A DNA stretch of 64,000 nucleotides from Phycisphaerae bacterium (GTDB lineage: Bacteria > Planctomycetota > Phycisphaerae > Sedimentisphaerales > Anaerobacaceae). A program made the translations under genes and the position numbers. Where the stretch lies: the NCBI GenBank assembly GCA_016782865.1, contig JADHXR010000003.1, forward strand, positions 48,961-112,960, written 5' to 3'. Of this stretch, positions 37,839 to 48,500 are shown piece by piece. The notes below the pieces were generated by a model. The model was not told the DNA's origin. It did not search any database and saw only the letters and a list, made by a program, of their open reading frames with translations. Positions within the stretch are counted from its first letter, which is position 1. Each line of letters starts with the position of its first letter.

Positions 37839-40310
37839 ATGGGAACCTTATGGCAAGACATACGTTATGGATTTCGGATGCTGGGCAAGAATCCCGGCTT
37901 CACGGCGGTGGCGGTATTGTCTCTGGCGATCGGGATCGGAGCGAATACGGCTATCTTCAGTATGATCAACGGCATCCTACTGAAGTCTCTGCCGGTACGT
38001 GATCCGCATGAGTTGCGTGTGATCAACTGGACAAGTGATAGTCGGCCTAAGACGCGTATGCATTATGGGCACAGAAGCAGCACCGGGTCTAAGATGTCCG
38101 GCGGTTCCTTTCCGTATCACGCATACCTGGATTTCGCGGAACGGGCACAAGGATTCTCCGATGTTTTCGCCTTTTCCTACCGTGATGATCCCGTACCGAT
38201 CAATGCCGGGGGCGTTGCGTCTTTGGCTATCGGGCGGTTGGTGTCGGGCAACTTCTTCAGGGGTTACGGTGCAGAGGTTCTCATTGGCAGACCGATTACA
38301 CCTGAGGATGATCACCACGATGCCGATCCCGTGACGGTCATCACGTATGATCTGTGGAAACGGGTCTTTGGCCTTGATCCCCATGTCCTGGGCCGGACGC
38401 TCGCGTTGAAGAATGCGGTCTTGACTGTCATCGGCGTGCTCCCGCGCCACTATGTGGGCCCCCTGGCTGGTGAAATGCGCGCCGATTTCTATGTCCCCAT
38501 GTTGGCTCAAGTAAGACCATTGGATCCGTATGAGGAATTGAACAAAGACTACGTGTGGTGGATTCAGATGATGGGACGGCTGGCTCCCGGGGCCAATGAG
38601 ACTCAGGTGCAAACATCATTGGAAATTTTGTTCAGCCAAGTTGTTAATCGCTCTGGAGCAGAGTTCGACCGGCCCGGGATCCTGTTGCAGAAAGGTCGGC
38701 ACGGGGTATTGGGTGGACGTGGAGAGATGGCTGAACCCTTGTGGTACCTAATGGGCGTGGTGGGTCTGGTCCTGTTGATCGCCTGCACGAATCTGGGAGG
38801 TCTGCTTCTGGCTCGGGGGGCGGCCCGCCAACATGAGATGGCCGTACGGGCGGCGATGGGTGCCGGGCGGTGGCGTCTCATACGCCAGTCACTCACGGAG
38901 AGTATGATCCTGTCACTGGCGGGAGTTTGTCTCGGATTGGTATTCTCCTTATGGATAAGAGCGGCACTGACCGGCTTTATCATCGATCCGTCAAGCAATC
39001 AACACTTCAACCTGCGGGCTGATGCGAGTGTTTTGATGTTTACGCTGGCCGTTGGCGTGGTCACCGCCTTATTGTTCGGTCTTTTTCCGGCATTGCGTGC
39101 CGGAAACACCGATCCGACGGCCGGGCTTAAGGGCAGCGGAAGCCGCGGCGCGCCCCGGCTCCGCCTGGGGAAGGTGCTGGTCAGTGCGCAGGTGGGTTTG
39201 TCCGTGATTCTGGTCGTGGCCGGCGGGCTCTTATGCCAGACCCTGATCAATCTCTATCGAACGGATACGGGATTCAAAACGGAGAATCTCCTGTTAGTTC
39301 AAATCAATCCTCGCAAGTCGCTGGACGAAGTGGAAGGTCTGAGAGACTACCATTTGTTATTGCGTCAGAAATTCGCGTCGATCCCCGGTGTTCGGTCGGT
39401 GGCCCTCACAAAGCAGGCATTGCTGGGCGGAGGGTGGGTGAGCCCTGAAGTATCGATCCCCGGGCGTCCCGATATAAAGCCGCGCGAGTCAGAACTACTG
39501 GTCGTAAGTGACGGTTACTTTACGACGATGGGAATCAACCTGCTGCAAGGGCGCGACTTCCGTGCTGGGGATATGCGAGATGCCCAGCGTGTCACCATTG
39601 TCAATGAGGAATTCGGACGCTTGTTTTTCCCGGATGAGAATCCCCTGGGTCAGTTCGTAACGGTCGATGGCGGTCAATGTCAAATCGTGGGCCTATGCAG
39701 TAATCATACGTATAAAGGCTTAGGCCATGTTTCACCGATTCTCTATAAGCCTCATTCACAGAGGCTTTTGGATGATATGACCTACGCGATACGCAGTGTG
39801 CTTCCACCTCTGTCCCTGGTACCTGCCGTGCGCAAGGCCGTGGCCGACATCGACCGGAACCTGCCGCTGGAGGGGATTACCACTCAGAAACTCGTACTCA
39901 AGAAGAATCTTCGTCAGGAACGCCTCTTTGCATCGCTTTCCGGCAGTCTTGCCCTACTGGCCCTAGCGCTTTGTTGCATTGGCCTGTATGGGATCATGGC
40001 CTACAATGTCGCGCGACGAACCCGTGAAATGGGCATCCGGAAGGCACTTGGGGCACGTTCCTGGGACGTGGCCTGGCCTATCCTGCGAGAGGCCCTGACG
40101 CTCGCGGCCATAGGCGTAGCCATCGGCTTGCCTGTCGCATGGGCTGTGGTCCGCGTGATCGGCACTTTTCTCTACGGCATCAGACCTAATGATCCTCTCA
40201 CGATGATCGGGGCCGCCTTGCTCATGATCGCCGTCGCGGCCCTGGCGGCGTGGATACCGGCCCGCAGAGCGGCCAAGGTTGATCCCATGGAGGCATTGAG
40301 ATATGAATGA
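37839..40310 (+). CDS. Permease 8: duplicated FtsX/MacB permease
   Basis: 823 residues, start '[15 protein letters not shown]'. A somewhat longer first ectodomain contains 'GHRSSTGSKMSGGSFPYHAY'. Mid block 'LLIACTNLGGLLLARGAARQH'; C-terminus '[19 protein letters not shown]'. A 27-nt spacer follows that recurs almost unchanged before permease 13. Inner-membrane export permease. Confidence 0.93.
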   Translation: MGTLWQDIRYGFRMLGKNPGFTAVAVLSLAIGIGANTAIFSMINGILLKSLPVRDPHELRVINWTSDSRPKTRMHYGHRSSTGSKMSGGSFPYHAYLDFAERAQGFSDVFAFSYRDDPVPINAGGVASLAIGRLVSGNFFRGYGAEVLIGRPITPEDDHHDADPVTVITYDLWKRVFGLDPHVLGRTLALKNAVLTVIGVLPRHYVGPLAGEMRADFYVPMLAQVRPLDPYEELNKDYVWWIQMMGRLAPGANETQVQTSLEILFSQVVNRSGAEFDRPGILLQKGRHGVLGGRGEMAEPLWYLMGVVGLVLLIACTNLGGLLLARGAARQHEMAVRAAMGAGRWRLIRQSLTESMILSLAGVCLGLVFSLWIRAALTGFIIDPSSNQHFNLRADASVLMFTLAVGVVTALLFGLFPALRAGNTDPTAGLKGSGSRGAPRLRLGKVLVSAQVGLSVILVVAGGLLCQTLINLYRTDTGFKTENLLLVQINPRKSLDEVEGLRDYHLLLRQKFASIPGVRSVALTKQALLGGGWVSPEVSIPGRPDIKPRESELLVVSDGYFTTMGINLLQGRDFRAGDMRDAQRVTIVNEEFGRLFFPDENPLGQFVTVDGGQCQIVGLCSNHTYKGLGHVSPILYKPHSQRLLDDMTYAIRSVLPPLSLVPAVRKAVADIDRNLPLEGITTQKLVLKKNLRQERLFASLSGSLALLALALCCIGLYGIMAYNVARRTREMGIRKALGARSWDVAWPILREALTLAAIGVAIGLPVAWAVVRVIGTFLYGIRPNDPLTMIGAALLMIAVAALAAWIPARRAAKVDPMEALRYE

Positions 40311-40337
40311 CTGATGGGAAATTGAAGGAGTAGCAGA

Positions 40338-42734
40338 ATGGGAACGTTATGGCAAGACATGCGTTACGGATTGCGAATGCTGGTGAAGAATCCGGGGTTC
40401 ACGTTGGCAGTGGTTTTGATCCTGACTTTGGGCATTGGCGCAAACACAGCTATCTTCAGTATCGTTAACGCAGTGCTTCTGCGGCCGCTGCCTTTCCGAG
40501 ACCCGGACCATATCGTGCAACTGAGCACCTACCTTCCGAAGGACGGAGACACGCTTTTCAGCAACACTCTCTCGGATTTCGCAGAGATTCGAAAGCGTAA
40601 CCGTGTGTTTGACCAATTTGTCGCCGTGAGGGCTGCGTGGTTCGTGGATATCGGCGGAGACGAGCCGCGCAGTGTCCGCGGCGCACGTGTGCCCGCGGAA
40701 TTCTTTCCGATGCTGGGTGTCTTGCCCATGTTGGGCAGGAGCTTCTATCCGGAGGAAGAGCAACCGGGAAAAGACCAGGTTGTGGTTTTGAGCCATGCGT
40801 ATTGGAACCAGCGTTACGGGGCTGATCCGAATATCGTCGGGCACACGATCACCTTCAAGGAAGGAGCATACACGGTGGTGGGCGTCATGCCGCCGACCTT
40901 CCGCTTTCCGGGATATGAAGTCGTGTGGAAACCGCTGGCGCTGACGGCCGAGGAAGCACAAAGCCGATTCAACTACTTCAATGCGAAGATATTCGGCCAT
41001 CTCAAATCCGGGGTCACGTTGGAGCAGGCCGAAGCCGAATTGAACGTCATCAGCAGCCAACTGAGCGAAGCCCATGAACGTCGTTCGCAGCGGGAATTCC
41101 GCCTGACAGTTCTTCGTGAGCGTCTGGTCGCTGATGTCCGATCCTCGCTCTGGATGCTCTTTGGCACCTTGGGATTTGTGTTGCTCATCGCCTGTACCAA
41201 CGTCGCCAACATGCTCCTGGCGCGGTCCGCCGGCCGGGAACGAGAAATAGCAGTCCGTGCGGCTCTGGGGGCAGGACGCTTGCGTTTGGTGCGCCAGTGC
41301 GTGACCGAAAGTCTTATGCTCTCTATTGCCGGGGGACTTGGGGCCTTGCTTCTGGCATTTTCGCTTCTCGAAGTGATGAGGGTTTTTCTTCCCTCTGATA
41401 TGCCTCGTGTCTCGGAGATCCGGATAGACGGCTGGGTGTTCGTTTTCACACTCACGGTTTCCCTGGTAATGGGTACATTGATCGGGCTTGCTCCGACGCT
41501 GCGTTTCGCTGAGATGGCCATGGGCCAGACCCTCAGAGAGGGTCGTCTCAGCCTCGGCGGCGGACGCCGTCGCTATACTCTGCACAAGGCGCTACTGGTC
41601 TGCCAAGTCGCCCTATCCTTGATGCTGCTGGCTGGCGCGGGCCTGATGATCAAAAGTCTTAGGCGCCTGACTACCGTGGACCTGGGTTTTGACCCCAAAG
41701 GCGTGCTGTGTGTGGAGGTAGACGAGAGAGAGTCGATTTACGAACAGCCGGAGCCATATTTCCGCGCGCTCATGGAGCGGGTCCCGACGTTCCCAGGCGT
41801 CCGCATGGCTGCCATCGGCAGCCTGCCGCTTCTTGGCAGTAGCGTGGGCAACACCATCGATATAGCGGGACGGGATGTCTCTGTGGACGGAGAAGAACCT
41901 ACCGCAGACTTCACTACTGTCAGCAAAGACTATTTCGCCACACTGCGGATTCCTGTGCTTGCCGGAAGTGTGTTCAGCGAACAAGATTACGGCGATGGAC
42001 GTTACGTGGCGCTCATCAATCAGACGCTTGCCCGGCGCTACTTCCCCGAAGGTTCCCCCGTAGGCCAGATACTCATCTGTGGAGGCAAGTCACTCCACAT
42101 CGTGGGAGTTGTTGGTGACGTGCGCCCCAAGGGCTTTCGCAGTGACGTCATGCCCACCGTTTACTCTCCGTATTTGTATTCCGGTTGGGGAAGCTCAGGC
42201 ACCTATTTGATGGTTCGTGCGCATGGAGCCCCGCAAACATTATTCGCAATGATTCGCCAGGAACTCCTCCGGCTCAGCCCCCGCCGCCCAGTTTCGAATA
42301 TTAGGACGATCGAGGAAATGCTGGCCGACGGAATAGCTCCGATGCGCTTCAACACCGAATTGCTCGGTCTCTTCGCCGCGCTGGCACTTATCCTGGCCGC
42401 ATTCGGTGTCTACGGCCTGATGGCCTTTTCCGTGTCCCAACGCACGCAGGAGATCGGCATCCGCATGGCCCTCGGCGCCAAAAGCAGCGACGTCTTGAAA
42501 GGCGTACTGAGGCAAGGACTCAAGCTTACGTGTATCGGGATCGCCCTTGGCTTAGCTATCTCACTTGCCATCACGCGGATGATCCACAGCTTCTTATACG
42601 ATGTAAGTCCGAACGATCCCCTGACATTCGCGTGCGTATCGGTGCTCCTGGCCGGCGTCGCGATGCTGGCCAGCTATATTCCCGCCCGCCGGGCGGCAAA
42701 GATTGATCCGATGGTGGCTTTGAGATACGAGTAA
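40338..42734 (+). CDS. Permease 9: duplicated FtsX/MacB permease
   Basis: 798 residues, start 'MGTLWQDMRYGLRMLVKNPG', with GAAGGAG in the spacer. Mid block 'LLIACTNVANMLLARSAGRER'; C-terminus 'IPARRAAKIDPMVALRYE'. Its first 59 nt are identical to those of permease 13 although the proteins diverge right after. Next permease starts 11 nt downstream. Confidence 0.93.
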   Translation: MGTLWQDMRYGLRMLVKNPGFTLAVVLILTLGIGANTAIFSIVNAVLLRPLPFRDPDHIVQLSTYLPKDGDTLFSNTLSDFAEIRKRNRVFDQFVAVRAAWFVDIGGDEPRSVRGARVPAEFFPMLGVLPMLGRSFYPEEEQPGKDQVVVLSHAYWNQRYGADPNIVGHTITFKEGAYTVVGVMPPTFRFPGYEVVWKPLALTAEEAQSRFNYFNAKIFGHLKSGVTLEQAEAELNVISSQLSEAHERRSQREFRLTVLRERLVADVRSSLWMLFGTLGFVLLIACTNVANMLLARSAGREREIAVRAALGAGRLRLVRQCVTESLMLSIAGGLGALLLAFSLLEVMRVFLPSDMPRVSEIRIDGWVFVFTLTVSLVMGTLIGLAPTLRFAEMAMGQTLREGRLSLGGGRRRYTLHKALLVCQVALSLMLLAGAGLMIKSLRRLTTVDLGFDPKGVLCVEVDERESIYEQPEPYFRALMERVPTFPGVRMAAIGSLPLLGSSVGNTIDIAGRDVSVDGEEPTADFTTVSKDYFATLRIPVLAGSVFSEQDYGDGRYVALINQTLARRYFPEGSPVGQILICGGKSLHIVGVVGDVRPKGFRSDVMPTVYSPYLYSGWGSSGTYLMVRAHGAPQTLFAMIRQELLRLSPRRPVSNIRTIEEMLADGIAPMRFNTELLGLFAALALILAAFGVYGLMAFSVSQRTQEIGIRMALGAKSSDVLKGVLRQGLKLTCIGIALGLAISLAITRMIHSFLYDVSPNDPLTFACVSVLLAGVAMLASYIPARRAAKIDPMVALRYE

Positions 42735-42745
42735 AGGAGAGACAA

Positions 42746-45211
42746 ATGGGAACTATACGACAAGACATCAAGTATGGGTTTCGGATGCTGGCTAGGAATC
42801 CCGGCTTCTCTGCTGTTGTGGTCCTCATTCTCGCGGTGGGTATCGGGGCAACCACAACCATGCTCACTGTGGTCGATGCCGTCATGCTTCGGCCGTGCCC
42901 CTACAAGGACCCGGATACCCTCGTGTCTGTCTGCGAAACCACCAACCCAGAGAGAACCCACCGAAACTTCACTTCGCTGGCCGGTTTTCTGGATTGGAGA
43001 AATCAGAGTCACGTATTTGAACGTCTCATCGGGGCCAATCAGTGGAACGGCGCCGTGCGAACGGCCGACAGGACCGAGAAGGTCAGGGCCTTCTTCGTGT
43101 CCGAAGGTTTTTTTTCCGTACTGGGCACAAAACCTGTGTTGGGTCGGACGTTTTCGCCGCAGGACTATGAAGTTGGTGCCGAACAGGTAGTTGTTCTCAG
43201 TCACAATCATTGGCACCGCTGGTTTGGGGGCGATCCGAATGTCGTCGGCAGGACGATGGCACTCGATGACCAGGTTTGCACTGTGGTAGGGATCTTGCCG
43301 GAGGGTTTCCACTGGGTTTTCCAAGGCATTGCGTGTGGGCTATGGATGCCTATGTCGCTGGGTGCCGCCAATGACACAAATCGGAATAACCGAGGCTTGC
43401 GGGCGATCGCGCGGCTAAAACCGGGTGTCAGCATCGCGCAAGCTCAAGCGGAGATGAACCTGATTGCAGAGCGTTTGGCGCAAGAATATCCGGACACGAA
43501 TACGAACCGAGGAATATTGGTTGTTCCGATCAATGAAGCCTACGCCGGGATGACCGCGGGTTCGGGTAAGCCCGGCACTCTGCTGATTCTGCTGGGTATC
43601 GCGGGCGCTGTGCTTCTGATTGCATGCCTGCATGTGGGCAGTTTGTTGCTGATACGGTCTGCGACCCGCGAGCAGGAGATTGCCGTTCGTGCGGCTTTGG
43701 GTGCTCGGCGTCTTCGCCTGGTACGACAATTGCTCAGCGAGAGCGCCCTTTTGGCCGGCTTGGGGGGATTGTTTGGTTTTTTGTTGGCGTATTGGTGCAT
43801 CTGTATACTGGGGACGGTGAGGGGTGGGGCAATCCCCTGGTATCTGGGAAATCATATCGGCCGATTGCTTCCTTGGTTCGTTGATGTTCGCATGGACTGG
43901 CATTCGCTTTTCTATATCCTCGCTGTTTCATTCCTGACGTGTGGGCTTTTCGGGCTGCTGCCTGCCATTGGGGTCTCCAAGATTAATCTGGGCCGATCGT
44001 TGTCGGCAGGGAGAACGCCAAGTCACGGACCTCGTTTCCATATTGTGCGGTCGGTTCTTGTGATTTCCGATGTCGCCATTGCTTTTGTATTGCTCATTGC
44101 TGCGGGTTTGATGATTAACAGCTACGTTCGCATCGTGAACGTTGAGGCCAATTTCAATCCAGAGAACGTTCTGGTTATGGAAATCGAGCTTGATGAGCAA
44201 GATGCTTCATATTCACAGCCGCAGCAGCGGTTGGCATTTTTCCAGCAGATTGTTGAGCGAGCCGGGAACCTGGCGGGCGCACAGTTCGTCACTGCCGCCA
44301 GCGCCACTCCTGTTACTGGGAGCTACAGTATGAATCCCTTCATAATGGAAGGGCTGCCGCCTGACGAAGATCGCATTGATATTCCCCGCACAAAGATTAT
44401 GGGTGATTATTTTCGTGTTCTGGAAATACCTCTATTGAAAGGAAGATATTTCACGGAGCATGAAATGGCGGCCTCTGCGCCGGTGGCCATTATCAATGAG
44501 GCCATGGCGCAACGTTTCAGGTCGGATGCAGATCCCGTGGGCAAGCGTATTACACGTATTGGACGTAAGGAGTCCGACTCAGCTCATTATGAGGTCGTTG
44601 GTGTCGTTGGAAACATCGAGCATTCTCGGTATTCGAGGGATGATCCGGAGGTCTACCTTCCCGGCTGCGACGGGATGATGGACTTGATGTTGCGTGCCGG
44701 TTTTGATCCCAGAAATTTGGCTGCCGGGCTGCGAAGGGAAGTCCTGGAAGTGGACAACAGTGTTGTTGTCGGCGCCGCGACTTTGATGGAGGACGATATT
44801 GCTGATCTGCATTCACCCCAGCGTTTCAATACACTATTTCTTGGGGCTTTCGGTGTGGTCGCGCTGACGCTGGCCAGCGTCGGTGTTTACGGAACAACGG
44901 CCTACGCGGTGTCTCAGCGAACGCATGAGATCGGCATCCGCATGGCCCTGGGGGCTCGGAGCCAGGATGTATCAAAACGTGTGCTGGGACAGGGATTGAA
45001 ACTCACATTCATTGGAGTAGCCGTCGGCCTGGCAGGGGCATTGATCCTGACCCGGATTATTTCCAGTCTTCTGTACAACGTGAGTCCTACCGACCCACTT
45101 ACGTTTGTCTGTGTGTCGCTGCTTCTAATCTGTGTTGCACTGTTGGCAAGTTACATTCCGGCTCGCAGAGCGGCCAAGGTCGATCCGATGGTCGCTTTGA
45201 GATACGAATAG
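42746..45211 (+). CDS. Permease 10: duplicated FtsX/MacB permease
   Basis: 821 residues, start 'MGTIRQDIKYGFRML'. It is the nearest paralogue of permease 4 ('TTTMLTVVDAVMLRPCPYKD' versus 'TTVMLSVVDAIMFRACPYRD'), with mid block 'LLIACLHVGSLLLIRSATREQ' and C-terminus 'IPARRAAKVDPMVALRYE'. Its 5' end, unlike that of permease 4, is intact. The TAGGAG stop/ribosome-site overlap leads 9 nt on into the permease 11 remnant. Confidence 0.93.
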   Translation: MGTIRQDIKYGFRMLARNPGFSAVVVLILAVGIGATTTMLTVVDAVMLRPCPYKDPDTLVSVCETTNPERTHRNFTSLAGFLDWRNQSHVFERLIGANQWNGAVRTADRTEKVRAFFVSEGFFSVLGTKPVLGRTFSPQDYEVGAEQVVVLSHNHWHRWFGGDPNVVGRTMALDDQVCTVVGILPEGFHWVFQGIACGLWMPMSLGAANDTNRNNRGLRAIARLKPGVSIAQAQAEMNLIAERLAQEYPDTNTNRGILVVPINEAYAGMTAGSGKPGTLLILLGIAGAVLLIACLHVGSLLLIRSATREQEIAVRAALGARRLRLVRQLLSESALLAGLGGLFGFLLAYWCICILGTVRGGAIPWYLGNHIGRLLPWFVDVRMDWHSLFYILAVSFLTCGLFGLLPAIGVSKINLGRSLSAGRTPSHGPRFHIVRSVLVISDVAIAFVLLIAAGLMINSYVRIVNVEANFNPENVLVMEIELDEQDASYSQPQQRLAFFQQIVERAGNLAGAQFVTAASATPVTGSYSMNPFIMEGLPPDEDRIDIPRTKIMGDYFRVLEIPLLKGRYFTEHEMAASAPVAIINEAMAQRFRSDADPVGKRITRIGRKESDSAHYEVVGVVGNIEHSRYSRDDPEVYLPGCDGMMDLMLRAGFDPRNLAAGLRREVLEVDNSVVVGAATLMEDDIADLHSPQRFNTLFLGAFGVVALTLASVGVYGTTAYAVSQRTHEIGIRMALGARSQDVSKRVLGQGLKLTFIGVAVGLAGALILTRIISSLLYNVSPTDPLTFVCVSLLLICVALLASYIPARRAAKVDPMVALRYE

Positions 45212-45220
45212 GAGAAACAA

Positions 45221-45479
45221 ATGGGAACGTTATGGCAAGACATACGTTACGGATTGCGAACGCTGGTGAAGAATCCGGGCTTCACTGTTATTATACTTAT
45301 TGTGCTGGGCTTGGGTGTGGGGGCCAACACGGCAATCTTTGGAGTATGGGATAAGGTCATTCTGCGGCCATTACCTGTGTACAAGCCGCATGAATTGGTC
45401 AAGGTTGAATTTCAGTGGAGTTGGGGGGAGGGACTACCTTCTGGTACACAAGGAGGATTCTCTTATCCGACTATGAAAC
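45221..45479 (+). pseudogene. Permease 11, 5' remnant
   Basis: About 86 codons of a normal permease start ('[20 protein letters not shown]', helix 1 '[21 protein letters not shown]', '[19 protein letters not shown]', 'GGFSYPTMK'). After that the frame runs on to 45694 but no longer resembles the family. The matching 3' end of a permease lies 4.4 kb away at 49910-49997, beyond the peptidase chimera. The single remaining helix could still be translated, as the ribosome site is intact. Confidence 0.8.
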
Positions 45480-45590
45480 CTTCGGCCATCAAACCTTCAA
45501 CTGAGATCGGGACATGCTCCCAGCAGCGGCTCAGCAAAAATAAGATAGAAAGAAAGTTCAACGTTAACTTAAAATCTAAAGGAGAAAAAA

Positions 45591-48500
45591 ATGATACGAA
45601 AAGCTGGCACATTGATGATCGTTTTCGGTCTTTCGGTCGGCGCCTCTTTGTCCGTCTGTCTTGGCGTTCAATCGCCCGATGGGAATCAATATGATACCGA
45701 CTTATCCATCACGCACATGGATATCTCTTTTAAAGCCGATTTTCAGAGCAATAACGTACATACCATGGTGAAAGCGTCTGTGGAGAATTTTTCAGACAGC
45801 ACCGTGGATACGGCGGAGTTCTTTGTCTGCTCTGGGGAGAACGATCAGGATCTCAGCGCAGATGTCAAATACATCTATTTTCTAGACGAAATCGGAAAGA
45901 AGGACTTGAAGTATTCCGTACGCAGCATTGAAAAACGTCGTTATAAAAGAATCTATTTAGTGTCATTTGAAAGGCCGATAAGGCCCGGGGAGAAATTTGA
46001 GCTTGAGTTTGAGTACGCGATGAAGGGCAAGCCCGATCACTCGAGTTCGCCGATCTGGCAGTCGAAGGATGGAGTGAAAGAGCTTTTCTTAAGGGGAGAC
46101 TTTCGTTGGTGCCCGTCACTATTTGTTGAATCTAAGAAGGACATGTTCCCAAGGCTATACAGACCAAGCTGGACATTGTGCATCGAATATCCTGCTGGCT
46201 ACGTTGCCGTGGCGGACGGCGAGCTGGTGAGCAGAAGGGAGGCAGGTGGTGTCGTCAAGGAGGAGTGGAAATCTGTAATGAATGGCTATGCTCAGGTGTT
46301 CATCAGCAAGTATGAGGTTGAGAGGCGGACTGTAGGAGGACTCACACTGGAGGTCTATATCCGGCACAAAGAGCTTTCGAAAAAAGCGTCGGAGAAGGTT
46401 GCCGACTATGCAAACATCTTTAGCTTGTATGTTGAGCTGTATGGCCATCCTGGGTTATCAATCTACAGGATCGTAGAGACTGCCAGGTTTGAAGGCGGGG
46501 GAATTGGGTTGGACACAGGGCAGGTTATCAGTATGGGGAGCTTAGAGGATATCTCAGTTGTTACTCATGAAATGGCGCATACATGGTGGGGTTCGCTCGT
46601 TCCCTCCTACGGCGAAGGCAGCAAATTCCTCGTGGAAGCGATGGCCGAGTTTTCGAGTGCCTACGCGATGAGCCATTTGGGAACTGAGGTTGACGGCGAG
46701 AGTCGTTTTCTATATAGAAGACGGAGGCTTTTCTGTTTCCACATCGGCATAGCAAATCGCCCGAAATTGTATCCTTTGATTCAACAAGAGGGTTACGATG
46801 CCGGAAGGATTACTTCAGCAAACTACGCTAAAGGACCTCTGGTAGTCAACCAGATCCGCCTTATGTTGGGCGATGAGGTCTTCTTTAAGTGTTTGAAGAC
46901 TTTTGTAGCAAAGTATAAAGACAAGACAGTCAATATCTATGACTTCATTGACACCATCAATAGGGTGTCCGGAAGAGATATGACCTCGAATCTCAAGAAT
47001 CTCCTGTGGAGCGCGGGATACCCGAGTTACCGGCTGGTCGGATTTGATTCTGAGAAGGAGAGCGGCGGTTACCGCACGAAGGTCAGGATACAGAACGAGG
47101 GAGAATATGGGCTGAGCTGTCCTCTGTTATTGAAGATGAGAGGAGGAGAGAAGCGAGAGGTTTTCAAAGTGGAAGGAAAGGATGAAAGGGAGTTTATTTT
47201 TAAGACGGACGAGAAAGTGATCGCTGCGGTCATTGATCCGGATCTTATGGCCTTTCAATATCATCCTCAGCAAAGAGCACGATTATGGATGCCTCTCCAG
47301 CCACAGCCTGATCGAAATTGGCATAGGTATGGAAAATCATATATGTACTATCTCCTCGGCGATTATCAAAAGGCGATAGACACAATTACAGAGTATTTCT
47401 ATTATCGTAGACAGCAGAAGAAGGCTAAGAGCATTAGGGATGTTGTTGAGAATTCCGTCAGGTGCACGCCGTATCTGTTTATGAGGGGTGTATACTACCT
47501 GGCGATGGACGATAGAGAGCACGCGGAAGAAGACATCAAAACGGCTTTTCCTTTTATGTTAGGAGTGTTAGCAAAGCCCACGCGGGTTGAGTACTTTCAT
47601 TGGGTGGGAGCTATTCCAGAAAAGGATATGGATCAGTATTTAGAGCTTTTGAAGCTGATTGCGGGGAGAGACTTTTTTTTCGAGACAGGACTGGATGAAG
47701 AAGCGAAGAAGCGCAAAGTAGAGGAATGGAAGCAGTGGTGGGAAAGGGAAGGGAAGCATCAGAAACTTGATCTCAAACCATTGAAGGAACAATTTGAGGC
47801 TCACAGAGCAGATCGCGCGGTTTCCATCAAGGGAGAGAAAAAGCGGATGGGTTACTGCTTTGACGTAGCTTTTGACGAAACGAGAAACAAGCTTTATGTC
47901 GCGGCCGGTAAAGGTGCCACGCACGTCTTCAGTGCGCGAGACGGCGATCTGCAGTTTGTTACAACCATGCGCGACGAAGGATACCACAGGAACCTGAAGA
48001 TAGCAGGTGATCGTCTCTTTCTTGCAGACTTCTTGCGTGGCTTGGTGATCTATGATATTTCCGGCGAAGTTCCCGTCGAGACGTGGCGGGAGGAAGGCGT
48101 GGGCATGGGTATTCATGTGGAGGGGCGGTACGCGTATCTGGCTTGGCAAAAACGTGGATTGGCCATATTTGACATCAGCGATCCTGATTCACCCAAAATG
48201 ATCGGTCAGTGCGGGGCACTGGACAATGCATGGGATGTTTGGGTGAATGATCGATATGCCTATGTCGCCGACTTTCACAAAGGGATCGCAACCATCGATG
48301 TTAGTGATCCAGCAAAGCCGAAGAAGATACGCATGACAACCTGGGATAAGAAAAAGCCAATGGCTGAAATAATCAGGGGGGAGGGAAACGCCCTCTTTGT
48401 TGGGGCAGGCAAACATGGGATGGTCGTTCTCGATCTCATCGATCCGGCCTGTCCTCGTGTATCAACCATCTTTCATCCTTCCGATGGCAGCTACGGAGAA

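Noticed and set aside
40347..41585. 412-codon minus-strand open frame inside permease 9
   Set aside because: Shadow frame of a conserved permease; similar shadows occur in the paralogues at the same place, as expected from shared codons.
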